This document shows positions 20,606 to 31,404 of a DNA stretch of 64,000 nt, in pieces. The DNA comes from Lepidostoma basale (taxonomy: Eukaryota > Arthropoda > Insecta > Trichoptera > Lepidostomatidae). Below the pieces are notes generated by a model, which was not told the origin of the DNA, did not search any database, and was given only the letters and a program-made list of their open reading frames with translations. The position numbers were made by a program, and so were the translations under genes. Position 1 is the stretch's first letter; every line of letters begins with the position of its first letter. The stretch is taken from positions 124,001-188,000 of the forward strand of contig JAHDVF020000087.1 of the NCBI GenBank assembly GCA_022606425.2, written 5' to 3'.

Positions 20606-21105
20606 CCTATCAAAAAAAAGCTAGAATGGCAGTGCACAATGGTGTTCTTCTACCGACCCTTATGTATGGAAGCGAAGCATGGAACTGGCAAAAGAAGGAT
20701 GAGAGTAGAATAAATGCAGTTGAAATGAGATCTCTTAGAAGAATGTGTGGATACTCTGTGTATGATAGAGTGCCAAATGAAAATATAAGAAGTGAATGCG
20801 GTGCGAACGATGGTATCATGAACAAAATAATGAAAGGATCATTAAGATGGTTTGGACATATTGAAAGAATGAATGAGGAAGAATAGAGGAAGACCGAGGA
20901 AAACGTGGCACGATCAAATAAATCAAATATTGAATGTCGGCCATGTGAGGAGTCAGAGAAATCGACGCGCGTGCATGACACGATGTATGAATGTTGAGGA
21001 ACCGAGAGAAATATGTCAGGAAAGAAAAGTGTGGCAGTCCATTCTTTCTGCCTACCCCTTCGGGGAGACGGCGTGATGGTTAGTTAGTTAGTTAGTTTAC
21101 TTCTG
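20606..21105 (+). mobile_element. T-LINE fragment, S1
   Basis: Encodes KKARMAVHNGVLLPTLMYGS, GYSVYDRVPNENIRSECGA, then a frameshift near 20880 with loss of the VNGTRN segment, and [14 protein letters not shown] to SAYPFGETA. It ends in (TTAG)n at 21078-21098. Confidence 0.85.
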
Positions 21106-21153
21106 TTTTATACTAGTTTCATTATATTCCATGGGAATGACATGTCTATCCTT

Positions 21154-21590
21154 GATTTAACTGTATCTCAATAGAGACGAAGATGCAAACTGGAAACTGA
21201 ATATGGTTGATCAAGGTGTTTACAGGACTTATGACCTGTCATTGGTTGGGTTAAGCGCACCAGTTAAGCTCTCCATAGATTGCGTTAGTATTATATATGG
21301 ATTATATAGAGTAATCTTAAAAAATATTAACATATGTAATCAAAATCTTCATAGATGACACATTGAAACTGACATGTGAAATTAGGCATAGATTTGTAAC
21401 ATATAAACAACTTCGAAAAATTTGTCTTACATGGTCATAAAGAAAAAGGTGGAATGGGGAATGTTGTAATTACATAAAGCGTGTGCTTAACCCAACCAAT
21501 GACAGGTCATAAGTCCTGTAAACACCTTGATCAACCATATTCAGTTTCCAATTTGCATCTTCGTCTCTATTGAGATACAATCAAATCATG
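21154..21590. mobile_element. Long-TIR foldback element, complete copy
   Basis: Left arm: ATTTAACTGTATCTCAATAG through GACCTGTCATTGGTTGGGTT. Right arm is its inverse: AACCCAACCAATGACAGGTC through CTATTGAGATACAATCAAAT. The arms are over 100 bases. The interior has a smaller foldback with two CATAGAT(G/T)(G/A)CG-type blocks. No coding capacity. Confidence 0.75.
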
Positions 21591-21600
21591 AATCAAACCC

Positions 21601-22130
21601 ACGGTGGGTGAAATCCAGTATTCGTATACATTCACAAAAAATAATGTCTATCCTTGCTAAGGCACTATCAAATGTAGCGAGAATCAAACTGTTTATATAC
21701 CCGAGCTAATGGAGCAGAATAAGGTGATTGGAGTGGCTTCATACATTGTTAACTGTCTATTGTATCTTGAACAATGATGTGAAACTCCATATTAAATAAT
21801 TAAAACTAATAAAAACGTCAGTTTTATACTAGTTTTATTATATTCTATGGGAATGACACGTCTGTCCTTGCTAAGGCACTATCAAATGTAGCGAGAATCA
21901 AACTGTTTATATACCCGAGCTAATGGAGCAGAATAAGGTGATTGGAGTGGCTTCATACATTGTTAACTGTCTATTGTATATTGAACAATGATAAAACTAA
22001 TAAAAACGTATGTTTTCTAGAAAATTTTGACGTTTGATATTGCCTTATAAGGGCGAAACATGTCATTCCCATAAACTAACTACAATAAAACTACTAGAAA
22101 ACAGACGTTTTCATTCGTATTAATTAGCTT
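21601..22130. repeat. 214-bp tandem duplication plus foldback arm
   Basis: TCCTTGCTAAGGCACTATCA occurs at 21651 and 21865, a 214-bp period, with nearly identical intervening sequence (GGAGTGGCTTCATACATTG). It ends in a palindromic arm (ACTAGAAAACAGACGTTTTC) related to the 280-bp repeats at 3893-4655. Confidence 0.7.
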
Positions 22131-22189
22131 AAATAATCTTATGCTAGCGAATCTGGCTTGATGATAAAAAAATACCAGAAAGTTTATCT

Positions 22190-22430
22190 GTAAAATGCAG
22201 TCGAGCATCGAGTTTCTTTGGTCAGGTTGCCAGGAGAGACCCGAAGAAAAGTATTGTCACAGGAAGTGTTCCGATGGTGTGATCAGGTGGAGATGATCTT
22301 TGCTGTGCGGACTGCGAACAACATTGAGGATTGGAAGCGTTTTGACTTGACCACGGGTGGCTTCATGAGTCACGAACTTTGGGAGTTAAGAAACGAAGGA
22401 GAAATGCTTCTCAAGCCATAATATTAAACG
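22190..22430 (+). mobile_element. Possible LINE 3' ORF fragment
   Basis: A 67-codon frame (RWCDQVEMIFAVRTANNIED, WKRFDLTT) resembles the RWxDQVxxx...EDRxxWRxxV end of RTE-like ORFs. Weak match. Confidence 0.35.
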
Positions 22431-22508
22431 AAAAACTAAAGGGAAGGATTGTTAACATTACAGGTTTAATAATAATAAAATAATTTACACGGAGAACTTT
22501 TAACTCAC

Positions 22509-22830
22509 CTAATTCCGGCCGATAAAACACGTCAAAATAAGTTATTTCTAACCTAAAAATTAACTGATTGTACGATCATCAAATAAAGAAAAAAACGTTC
22601 GAGCCTCACTACTCTATAGAGACTAGCTTAATAGACACTTGACAAAATAAACGTTTGTTTTTAAATAAAAAGCGTAGTTTTTACACATATCTAAATTATA
22701 AACAACTGAAACATCCAACGTTCGGAAGAAACTAACGACGTTTTAACATGTCACCTCCCCTCTTTTATGATTGGTTCAAATTTGAATACATTTCGCGCAA
22801 GTGACAAGATGGCGGACAAATTTAACGCGC
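22509..22830 (-). promoter_or_regulatory. Candidate promoter and non-coding first exon of the zinc-finger gene
   Basis: On the minus strand a CGCCATCTTGTCACTTG motif (YY1/Pho-like GCCAT core) at about 22800-22816 precedes a region ending CCGGAATTAG/GTGAGTTA, a strong donor at 22508. It would splice to the acceptor directly before the ATG at 20491. No coding frame is implied. Inference from motifs only. Confidence 0.3.
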
Positions 22831-22879
22831 AGATTTTAAATTCATTTCAGTACACAACTAATGGATAACAGCATCTCGC

Positions 22880-23240
22880 GAGAGGATAGACAGAGACAAA
22901 TAATGGACCGCCACACTGTTCTTTCCTGACACACTTTTCACGCTTCCTCAACATTTAACCATCGTGTCGTGCATACGCGTCGATTTATTCGACTCCTCGT
23001 GCGGCCTAACTAATAACTAATCATCACGCCGTTTCATAGGCAGAGAGGATGGACTGCCGCACAATTCTATCCTAACATTAGCTAGCCTCGAGGCTCTTCT
23101 ACATTCACACACCGTGACACGCACGCTCGCCGATTGTTCCAACGAACATGGCCGTTTTAAGTAATAGATTAATTTGGTTAAGTCGTGTTTTCTTTGGCTT
23201 CCTTCGACTTCTTTTTCCATTGACACTACTCCGTTTACTA
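22880..23240 (-). mobile_element. Two abutting T-LINE 3' remnants
   Basis: 22880-23005 holds the ACCGCCACACTGTTC to CGTCGATTTATTCGACTCC segment. From about 23006 a second copy starts with TAACTAATCATCACGCCG and runs to an S3-like GAAGTCGAAGG region. Both are short and eroded. Confidence 0.65.
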
Positions 23241-23309
23241 CAACTAGCCGTCATGAATTGAAATTATTGCGTGCGGCGAAAATGTAAACTAAATACGTGT
23301 AAAACTAGT

Positions 23310-23960
23310 TTCAATATATCTAAATGACGCTATGATAACAACTAGCGCCCTCATTACACGTCAAACAGCGGTAAGAAATTTATTTTTAAATTATTTGCGT
23401 GCGGTTAAAATTCGTACTAAATAAAAATAAGGAGATGTTTACCTGTTGGTGAAACTAGGACCCTCGTAGTGTCACGGTTAGATTATTGCAACGGAATGTA
23501 CGCTGGATTGCCAAATAATCAATTAAGCAGAATACAAAGCGTATTCAATGCTGCTGCCCCATTGTGTTTGACAGTGTTTAAGGCTCGACACCAGAGAGCG
23601 CCAGCGTATATATCGGACCTCTGCGTGACACCCATGCCAACGGAAAGGCAACGTTCACTCCGATCGGTAGAAACAAGTGCAAACAACATAGCAATTCCAG
23701 TCAGAGCCAATTAAGCATGTTTCTATGATCGTGCTTTCAGCGTTGCGGGTCCGTTGGCGTGGAATAGCCTCCATGTTAGTATTAAGTATGAGGTAGCGAC
23801 GTTAAATTTAAGAAACTTCTGAAGACTGCACTGTTGGGTCAGTCATTTCCTAGTGCGCCCTTGGAGTCATTGATTTTACAAAACGGCGCACTTAAAATAC
23901 AAATCATCATAATAATAATAAATAAAACAAGTTGGCGTATATTTGTCATGTGATTTAGAC
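23310..23960. repeat. Duplicated locus, copy 1, split by two insertions
   Basis: Segments around 23330-23430 (AACTAGCGCCCTCA, AAATTCGTACTAAATA) and 23920-23960 (ACAAGTTGGCGTAT, GATTTAGAC) are contiguous in the related copy at 25320-25450. The L2-like LINE (23452-23930) and the CAGTG element (from 23961) are therefore insertions. Confidence 0.6.
23452..23930 (+). mobile_element. L2/CR1-like LINE 3' fragment
   Basis: Encodes SRLDYCNGMYAGLPNNQLSR, IQSVFNAAAP and FKARHQRAPAYISDLC, the RxDYCNxxYxGLP...xxQxxxNAAARL signature of the L2/CR1 C-terminus, with the NNxP-like end lost after a frameshift. The tail is an AATAATAATAA tract. Confidence 0.75.
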
Positions 23961-25298
23961 CAGTGCCATCTTGACATTATATCAAGCCGCAATGTTCCTT
24001 GATATTGTTTATGGTTTGACTTGGGAGGAGGCCTTGCAATCATTTGAGTCTCCTAGGGATTCGTACCGGTCGCTCTCGTTCATCAAGTGTATTTCGATAC
24101 ATTTTTGGGTTTTCTTACATTATTTCTGGTAAAATCTTTATGAGAATTCATAAAAGGTGTGAATATATATGTATTTGATATGTCTGTGTTATAAATTTAA
24201 GTTTCAGTTGATATATTTCCTGTTTTCAGTATCGCGTGTGATTTGAAATTTCGAAGCGAGTGCTTTTTATGTTATTAAATTTAAACAGATATGTTTTTGT
24301 GATAAAACCATTATTTAATTAAATCAACGTGTACTTAGTGAATTAAACAAAGTTATTTTCTATTTCCTAAGTATATAACTATGGAATTCCACAGTGTTAA
24401 TGCCTTAGCGTTCAAAAAGTTAAATCAATGTGTGTTATCAAAAACAAAATATTGTGTATTGAGATGTAATTCAAGCAATATGCTAAATATTTCAATTTCA
24501 ATTGAATAACCTCAAGTTTGCCGTTTGCAGTTGTTCTTTCAATATAGATTATTTATATATTTTATTAATTTGTGTTAGTGATGATGGATATTAAAAGTAT
24601 AAATAATATATTTTTATTTCAATAAGTTATCGTTTCGAACGTTATCATTTTTTTGTCATATATTCACAATGACTGTCTAATTTTTCACACACAACAATTG
24701 CACATGCTTTAATATGTAAAAAATATTTTCTTTTCTTTTGGATGAACTATTTTCTTATATACTATTTTTATTTTATTAAATGTACTTTTTCACATTGGAT
24801 TCCTGGGTGTTTTGATACTTTGAAATAATTCGTGTTGTCATGCAATTTCTGCATAAAAATTAAATTATATAATATTCTTTTGCGAAACTTGGGTTAAAAC
24901 TTCAAGGCTGTGAAGTATTAAAATTATATACAAATATTTCTTTGAGATATTACAATGAACATTATTTTATTTTCCATATTTTTTTCCATCGAATCAGATT
25001 TATTAAAATAAGTAATGCATATGATTTGATTGCAGGCTCGATTATTTCGCTCGTAAAGCTTTATTAAAAAATATTGAAATTTTAAGTTTACTAGGAATGT
25101 CATGAAGAATTATTTGCATTCTTAAAATATATCGAATACAATTGAAAAAATAATTTAAAAAAACATCGATTCATCGTAACAAATCTGTATGAAAGGTACG
25201 ACCGAATGACAGCTAAAGTGACAGCTGAGGCGAAGGCCTCCTCCGTCGGCCACATTGAATCGAACCCTGCGGCTTGTTATTACGTCAAGATGGCACTG
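23961..25298. mobile_element. CAGTG terminal-inverted-repeat element, long form
   Basis: CAGTGCCATCTTGAC at the left and GTCAAGATGGCACTG at the right, with a perfect 7-bp target duplication TTTAGAC at 23954-23960 and 25299-25305. It is 1338 bp and includes a 561-bp block (24439-24999) absent from the copy at 13139. No transposase frame is visible. Confidence 0.85.
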
Positions 25299-25305
25299 TT
25301 TAGAC

Positions 25306-25560
25306 CTTTAAAATATAAAGCGTTCACCTAACGTGATGACAGCTAGCGCCCTCACTAGCGGTAAATTTTAAAATCAATTGCATGCGGCTTAAATTCGTAC
25401 TAAATAGATATAAGACAAGTTGGGGTATCTTTGTAATGCAATTTAGACCTTTGATGTTTTAGATGTAAGATGAATACCAAGACAACTAGCGGTAGGTACT
25501 TATTGCAAAGATTTTCCCGCTGTTTTCAAGTGTCAGATTTGACAGTTGAGGTTATGTAAT
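25306..25560. repeat. Duplicated locus, copy 2 (insertion-free)
   Basis: Carries CTAGCGCCCTCACTAGCG, AATTCGTACTAAATAGATA, ACAAGTTGGGGTATC and AATTTAGACCTTT in one run. It shows the pre-insertion arrangement of the copy at 23310-23960. Confidence 0.6.
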
Positions 25561-25574
25561 GTGGAAATTGTTAT

Positions 25575-25653
25575 TTTAGATCAGTTTACGAATTTTACGG
25601 TTCGCGCGACGTCGTGCCGCGCGTATTATCGATCCCAGCTCGACAGACTTGAG
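25575..25653 (+). promoter_or_regulatory. Candidate promoter and non-coding first exon (AKR gene?)
   Basis: An arthropod initiator-like TCAGTTT lies at 25581, followed by GC-rich sequence (CGCGCGACGTCGTGCCGCGCG region) and a strong donor GACTTGAG/GTGAGTTT at 25653. The AKR ATG exon has an acceptor (TTGTTCTAG at 34814) nine bases before the ATG, so an upstream non-coding exon is expected. The 9.2-kb gap makes the link speculative. Confidence 0.25.
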
Positions 25654-25879
25654 GTGAGTTTAAAAAAACAGCTTTTAGAACGACATGTTCGAAATACGGA
25701 TATCCCAGTCACCCAGCGACCGTAAATATGTTACTTATATTAGAAAGCAAAGGGTAAACTCGTGTACTTCTGAAATAAAATCGTTCAGCTCTTATAGAAC
25801 TTACTAATAACACTAATAAAACGCGCCTCAAGGGCGCATTAAGACGTGTTTTAAATATACAGAAAGTAAAACAAAACTG

Positions 25880-25945
25880 ACTACCCGTCACGCCGTTTCT
25901 CCGAAGGGATCGCCATGCTGTTCTTTCCTGAAATACTTCTCAATT
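25880..25945 (-). mobile_element. T-LINE terminal scrap
   Basis: CCGTCACGCCGTTTCTCCG and the following bases match the last ~60 bases of the T-LINE on the minus strand. Confidence 0.6.
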
Positions 25946-25964
25946 CTTTTTTGTGAATGTATAC

Positions 25965-26490
25965 CTACACCTGTACACGAATCCTGGATTTCACCCATGG
26001 TGGGTGATTAATTCATGAAATTTAATTGTACCTCAATAGAGACGAAGATGCAAACTGGAAACTGAATATGGTTGATCAAGCTGTTTACAGGACTTATGAC
26101 CTCCATATAGATAGGAGTGATATCTCCAGGCGGCTTCTAAACAATGCGCTAATGGCGATAGCCTTCACATTGTGTTAAATTAATCTCCATAGATGGCGTT
26201 AGTGTGTGGATTATATAGATTAATCTTAAAAAGATTAACATATGTAATCAAATCTACATAGATGGCGTATTGAAACTGACATGTGAAGATAAGTATAGAT
26301 TTGTAACATATATACAACCTCCAAAATTTGTCTTACATGGTCATAAAGAAAGGTGGAATGGGGAATGTTGGAATTACATAAAGCGTGCGCTTAACCCAAC
26401 CAATGACAGGTCATAGGTCCTATAGACACCTTGATCGACCATATTCAGTTCCCAGTTGCATCTTCGGCTCTATTGAAATACAGTTAAATT
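25965..26490. mobile_element. Long-TIR foldback element, complete copy
   Basis: Includes the TCACCCATGGTGGGTGATTA palindrome, left arm (AATTGTACCTCAATAGAGAC), inner CATAGATGGCG blocks and the right arm ending CTCTATTGAAATACAGTTAA. It abuts a T-LINE S3 fragment. Confidence 0.75.
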
Positions 26491-26886
26491 TCACTTCTCA
26501 ATTAGTTTCCTCAACATTTGTACATGGTTTCATGCTCGCACGTCGGTTTCTCCGACTCCTAACGTGGTCGACGTTCAATATTTGATGTTTTTGATCGTGC
26601 CATGTCCGAACCATCTCATCTTTTTTAATTTTATTCATGATGCAGTCATCTGCCTTACATTTCTTTCTTATTTCATCGTTCGGTATTCTATCATACAACG
26701 TTTTCCGCACATTCTTCTTAGTGATCTCATTTCTACGGCGTTTATCCTGCTTTCATCCTTCTTTTGCCAGCTACAAGATTCACTTCCATACATGAGGGTT
26801 GGCACTAGAACTCCATTGTGTACTGCCATCTTTGCTTCTGTGGTTATATTTCTATTTGCAGTAATGACTTTGAGTTCCAAAACAAG
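26490..26886 (-). mobile_element. T-LINE fragment, S3
   Basis: Minus strand encodes ITANRNITTEAKMAVHNGVL, then MYGSESCSWQKKDESRINAV, KRCMIEYRTMK and the NDEIRKKCKADDCIMNKIKK part, with frameshifts and a deletion of the RWFGHMER segment. No tail. Confidence 0.8.
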
Positions 26887-27125
26887 TTAACAGACATAAA
26901 TCACAGACAGCACTCGTCAAAGGCATTCCAAAACTACTCGAGAACTTCACTGGTTTAAAAGTCCAGAACTAATCCAACTACTATGGTATACAGTCCTTTG
27001 AACGGCACCAAGTTAAATGTATATCCCAGCTCTGTATAGCGGACAGCCAAGACAGTAGCGAGTTCACACTTCTCCTCTGAAATAGAAAGATTATTTGGGT
27101 TGCCCTAGTACTCATTTCGGGGATC
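26887..27125 (+). mobile_element. L2/CR1-like LINE fragment
   Basis: GGCATTCCAAAACTACTCGA through CACTGGTTTAAAAGTCCAG and TCATTTCGGGGATCGA match, in order, parts of the L2-like copies at 44030-44930 and 62480-63010 (KGIPK...LHWLKSPE...FRGS). Strongly diverged. Confidence 0.65.
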
Positions 27126-27147
27126 GATATTATTACCACATTACATT

Positions 27148-27615
27148 CTGACATACGGGTACCACGTACAGTGTGTTTATACTCATCTCTGACATACAGG
27201 TACCGCGTACAGTGTGTTTATACTCATTTCTGACATACGGGTACCACGTACAGTGTGTTTATACTCATTTCTGACATACAGGTACCGCGTACAGTGTGTT
27301 TATACTCTTTTCTGACATACAGGTACCACGTACAGTGTGTTTATACTCATCTCTGACATACAGGTACCGCGTACAGTGTGTTTATACTCATTTCTGACAT
27401 ACGGGTACCACGTACAGTGTGTTTATACTCATCTCTGACATACAGGTACCGCGTACAGTGTGTTTATACTCATTTCTGACATACGGGTACCACGTACAGT
27501 GTGTTTATACTCATTTCTGACATACGTGTACCACGTTCAGTGTGTTTATACTCATTTCTGACATACGGGTACCGCGTACAGTGTGTTTATACTCATTTCT
27601 GACATACAAGTTCCA
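27148..27615. repeat. 41-bp minisatellite, about 11 units
   Basis: CTGACATACGGGTACCACG recurs every 41 bases from 27148 (27148, 27189, 27230, ... 27558), with a degenerate last unit at 27599. Many units alternate between GGGTACCACG and AGGTACCGCG types, suggesting an 82-bp higher-order unit. Confidence 0.9.
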
Positions 27616-27887
27616 CCCACCGGTGTGTTACTCTTTACTGAAATATACTCTTTATTAAAACATATGCAACCGATGCACCGGTGTGTCGAGTATTTAAATG
27701 ATACTTTTAAAATTATGTAAGTGTTATCGGTAATCTTATGTAGGCAATTAAAGAGCTTATCTTCTTCACCTTTGGCGGTCGCGGTCAAAGCAGCCATTTT
27801 GTGGCAGTCACGCCCAGCTAGATATAGTCTCCTACATAGACCACTGCTTCTCAATCTATACTCTCACATGTAATACATACTAATACA

Positions 27888-28825
27888 ACAGGCGGAGACG
27901 GTGGACCGCCACACTCTTCCATCCTGACACGCTCCTCTAGCCTTCACATCCATACAGCGTGCCGTGCGCTGTTCCCCTTCTAACACAACAGGCAGAGACG
28001 GTGGACCGCCACACTCTTCCATCCTGACACGCTCCTCTAGCCTTCACATCCATACAGCGCGTCGTGCACTGTCGCTTCTAACACAATAGGCAGAGACGGT
28101 GGACCGCCACACTCTTCCGTCCTGACACGCTTCTCTAGCCTTCACATCCATTGCCGCGCTTCTTCTACGACAGGCAGAGACGGTGGACCGCCACACTCTT
28201 CCATCCTGACACGCTCCTCTAGCCTTCACATCCATACAGCGTGCCGTGCGCTGTTCCCCTTCTAACACAACAGGCAGAGACGGTGGACTGCCACACTCTT
28301 CCATCCTGACACGCTCCTCTAGCCTTCACATCCATACAGCGTGCCGTGCGCTGTTCCCCTTCTAACACAACAGGCAGAGACGGTGGACCGCCACACTCTT
28401 CCATCCTGACACGCTCCTCTAGCCTTCACATCCATACAGCGTGCCGTGCGCTGTTCCCCTTCTAACACAACAGGCAGAGACGGTGGACCGCCCCACTCTT
28501 CCATCCTGACACGCTCCTCTAGCCTTCACATCCATACAGCGTGCCGTGCGCTGTTCCCTTCTAACACGACAGGCAGAGACGGTGGACCGCCACACTCTTC
28601 CATCCTGACACGCTCCTCTAGCCTTCACATCCATACAGCGTGCCGTGCGCTGTTCCCCTTCTTACACAACAGGCAGAGACGGTGGACCGCCAAACTCTTC
28701 CATCCTGACACGCTCCTCTAGCCTTCACATCCATACAGCGTGCCGTGCGCTGTTCCCCTTCTAACACAACAGGCAGAGACGGTGGACCGCCACACTCTTC
28801 CATCCTGACACGCTCCTCTAGCCTA
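27888..28825 (-). repeat. 100-bp LINE-derived satellite, upstream array (about 9 units)
   Basis: Same unit as the AKR intron 2 array but on the minus strand: GCAGAGACGGTGGACCGCC, TCCATCCTGACACGCTCC, CATCCATACAGCGTGCCG. Units are 97-100 bp and less uniform than in the intron array; one near 28150 is shortened. The encoded repeat (CMDVKARGACQDGRVWRSTV) equals the T-LINE C-terminus. Confidence 0.9.
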
Positions 28826-29145
28826 GCTTGAGAACACCTGTAGTTTAATGTACTTTGATTGCTATCAGTGGATTCGCTGCATCTTATCAGTTGGGAAGTT
28901 ATGAAGTGTGGTTTCCGTATCAATAGATTACGTATTAAAGATGATATCGCTGCTTGCAATAAAATCTCAGCCTTTTGACCTTCCTACCGATCATTTCTTG
29001 TGCGATCTTTCTACGATCGACTGAATTTATAAGCTAGCTGAATTTATAACCGTAAGTAGAGACAAATTGATATTTATATCCCGTTCTCTCTTCAAATAAT
29101 TGTCTAACTAAGTAGGCAGAGAGGATGGACCGCTTACCGTTGTAA
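28826..29145. other. Unassigned spacer
   Basis: No gene seen. A T-LINE-like scrap (GGCAGAGAGGATGGACCGC) lies at 29116-29134. Confidence 0.35.
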
Positions 29146-29735
29146 ACTAACTAACTAACTAACCATCACGCCGTCTCCCCGAAAGGGTAGGCAGAAAGAA
29201 TGGACTGTCACACTTTTACTGATGCGGCACTCCATCCTTCTCTTTTCGCCCCGCGGGAGACGCGGTGTGATGGGTTGCGAACCTCATCGCCACCAATAGG
29301 CATCTCCCGCGCACACTTCGATCGTCCAACACCCACAAAATAAATCTAAAACAAATAATATAAAATACAATGATATAAAATAAAATAAAAATAATTTAAT
29401 ACAAAATGTTATTTTTAGATGGTGCACATTTGTCTATTTAATTTATGTTCCACGAATCCACCGTTTTTTTAATTTAGCACATAATGTACTAACACATAAT
29501 GTTTTTCCGATGTTGCACATGTTGACATGGACGATCCGGAGTTTTGTGTTTATTTAATTTATGTTACACGTATCCACTTTTTTTATTTGGCAGTAATTAG
29601 GCACTTAAAACCAACCAACACCAGCAAGAACTTTAAAAGAATATTGAAGAAATTATTCAAATTGTCATTGGAACAAATGAAAAATTTATTTTTACACCTG
29701 TCAAAATTCTTTATATAAACGTAAAAACTTTATAA
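29146..29735 (-). mobile_element. Non-autonomous retroelement with T-LINE tail, uninterrupted copy
   Basis: (TAAC)n at 29146, then the T-LINE terminal ~60 bases, then the family-specific body (TTCTCTTTTCGCCCCGCGG, GGGTTGCGAACCTCATCGCC, AATACAAAATGTTATTTTTA) to about 29735. It is the best reference copy and the empty-site control for 11955-12445. Confidence 0.7.
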
Positions 29736-30296
29736 ACATTCTTATATATTTTGTATACTTAATTTAATCGCCTGCCTTTTGTTCCTTCCTTGTTTCTTCA
29801 CAAAAGTAGTCTGAATTTCCATGTTCACATCTATAGAATATGTGGAGTTGCACTGAAAAGCTTCTTCTTCTGATTGTAGATCTTGCGATCTGTTTAGGGT
29901 TGGCACTAGATCTCCTTTATGTATTGCCATCTTTGTTTTATTTATTGGCCACGTTTAATCCAGTTTAATTTCAATCCATTTCTATGTCCCGATTTAACAA
30001 AACAAAGCAAACTATGGTACATGATTTTATGGGCTATTATAAAATTGTGACAGAGTGTGGGATGAGAGAGAAAACTTGGAATGATGAAAGAAATGAAGAA
30101 ATCTTAAGTGGATAGAGAAAGAGAAAACAGTCATGGAAACTTGGGTCAGAAACCCAGGGAACCTAACATCTCTTAGGCGGTCTTCCAGATGGACGGTGTC
30201 CGGAGGGGATTTCATAAGCGGCTGTATATGCAAGTCTGTACGATCTCGGAGGGTTTTCCCAGTGATTGATCTTAAGACTAACTGTTTATTTACTGT
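29736..30296. other. Unassigned spacer
   Basis: No gene or repeat confidently recognised. Confidence 0.35.
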
Positions 30297-30945
30297 TTAT
30301 TTAGGAAGTATGTTTACAAAGGATGGGAGGGTGGAGAAGGATATTGAAAGAAGGGTTGGGGCAGGCAACAGAATAAATGGTGCACTTAAAGTTGTCATCG
30401 CAAACAAAAGCCTATCCAAAAAAGCTAAGATGGCAGTGCACAATGATGTTCTTGCGCCGACCCTTATGTATGGAAGTGAAGCATGGAACTGGCAAAAGAA
30501 GGATGAAACTAGAATAAATGCAGTAGAAATGAGATCTCTTAGACGAATGTGTGACAAATCTGTATATGATAGAGTGACAAATGCAAGTATAAGAAGTGAA
30601 TGCGGTGCGAATGAAAGTGTTATGAACAAAATAAGGAAATGTTCATTAAGATGGTTTGGGCACATGGAAAGAATGAGTGAAGACAGAATGGTAAAGAAGG
30701 TATATGTAAACGGCGTGAACGGAGCTAGAAATAGAAACGGAAGACCGAGGAAAACGTGGCACGATCAAATCAATCAAATATTGAATGTCGGCCACGTGAG
30801 GAGTCGAAGAAATCGACGTGCGTGCATGACAAGATGTATGAATGTAGAGGAAGCGAGAGACGTATGTCAGGACAGAACAGTGTGGCGTTCCATTCTTTCT
30901 GCCTACCCCTCCGGGGAGACGGCGTGATGGTAAGTTAGTTAGTTA
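30297..30945 (+). mobile_element. T-LINE fragment, S4, longest uninterrupted C-terminal frame
   Basis: Open from YLGSMFTKDGRVEKDIERRV through KSVYDRVTNASIRSECGA, MSEDRMVKKVYVNGVNGARN and [18 protein letters not shown] to SAYPSGETA, then the TGA and (TTAG)n. No frameshift in about 210 codons, so this is one of the younger copies. Confidence 0.9.
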
Positions 30946-31190
30946 GTTTTTGATCTTAGGACCTTCATCTCCGATGTTCTTAGTAGTCCCTTGGTTCGCG
31001 CAGTGTCAGCCCGCGTCTCCACAGCGTCCGTCATGATAGGTCGCACGCATGTTTTATAGATTCTGATCTTGCTGTCGACACGCGTGTGCTCGTTCTTCCA
31101 GACCAGATTCTTCAGGCATCCTGACACGGCACGGCATACTGACTTGTTCACGTACTTCGGTACAAAGGTCATTTTGGCTGCAGATCTCTA
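30946..31190 (-). mobile_element. LINE fragment of a further family
   Basis: Minus strand reads KIRIYKTCVRPIMTDAVETR and TARTKGLLRTSEMKVLR, the (K)xxIYKTxVRPVxxYxxETR...T..L...EMKxLR part of an insect LINE. Relatives are at 44930-45235 (-) and 47485-47880 (+). Confidence 0.7.
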
Positions 31191-31228
31191 ACCTAAAATT
31201 TTAATGTGTATAATTTAAAAATAAAATT

Positions 31229-31400
31229 GATAACTAACTAACTAACTAACTCCATCCTTCTCTTTTCGCCCCGCGGGAGACGCGGTGTGATGGGTTGCGA
31301 ACCTCATCGCCACCAATAGGCAACTCCCGCGCACACTTCGATCGTCCAACACCCACAAAATAAATCTAAAACAAATAATATAAAATAAAAATAATTTAAC
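31229..31400 (-). mobile_element. Non-autonomous retroelement, copy lacking the LINE-derived tail segment
   Basis: (TAAC)n at 31229 is followed directly by the body (TCCATCCTTCTCTTTTCGCC), skipping the T-LINE terminal 60 bases present in the other copies. It is cut at about 31400 by a T-LINE. Confidence 0.6.
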
Positions 31401-31404
31401 TCTA

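Noticed and set aside
30133..30296. In-frame N-terminal extension (METWVRNPGN...) of the T-LINE frame at 30297
   Set aside because: The LINE homology starts at the YLGSMF segment; the extension is flanking DNA that happens to be open.
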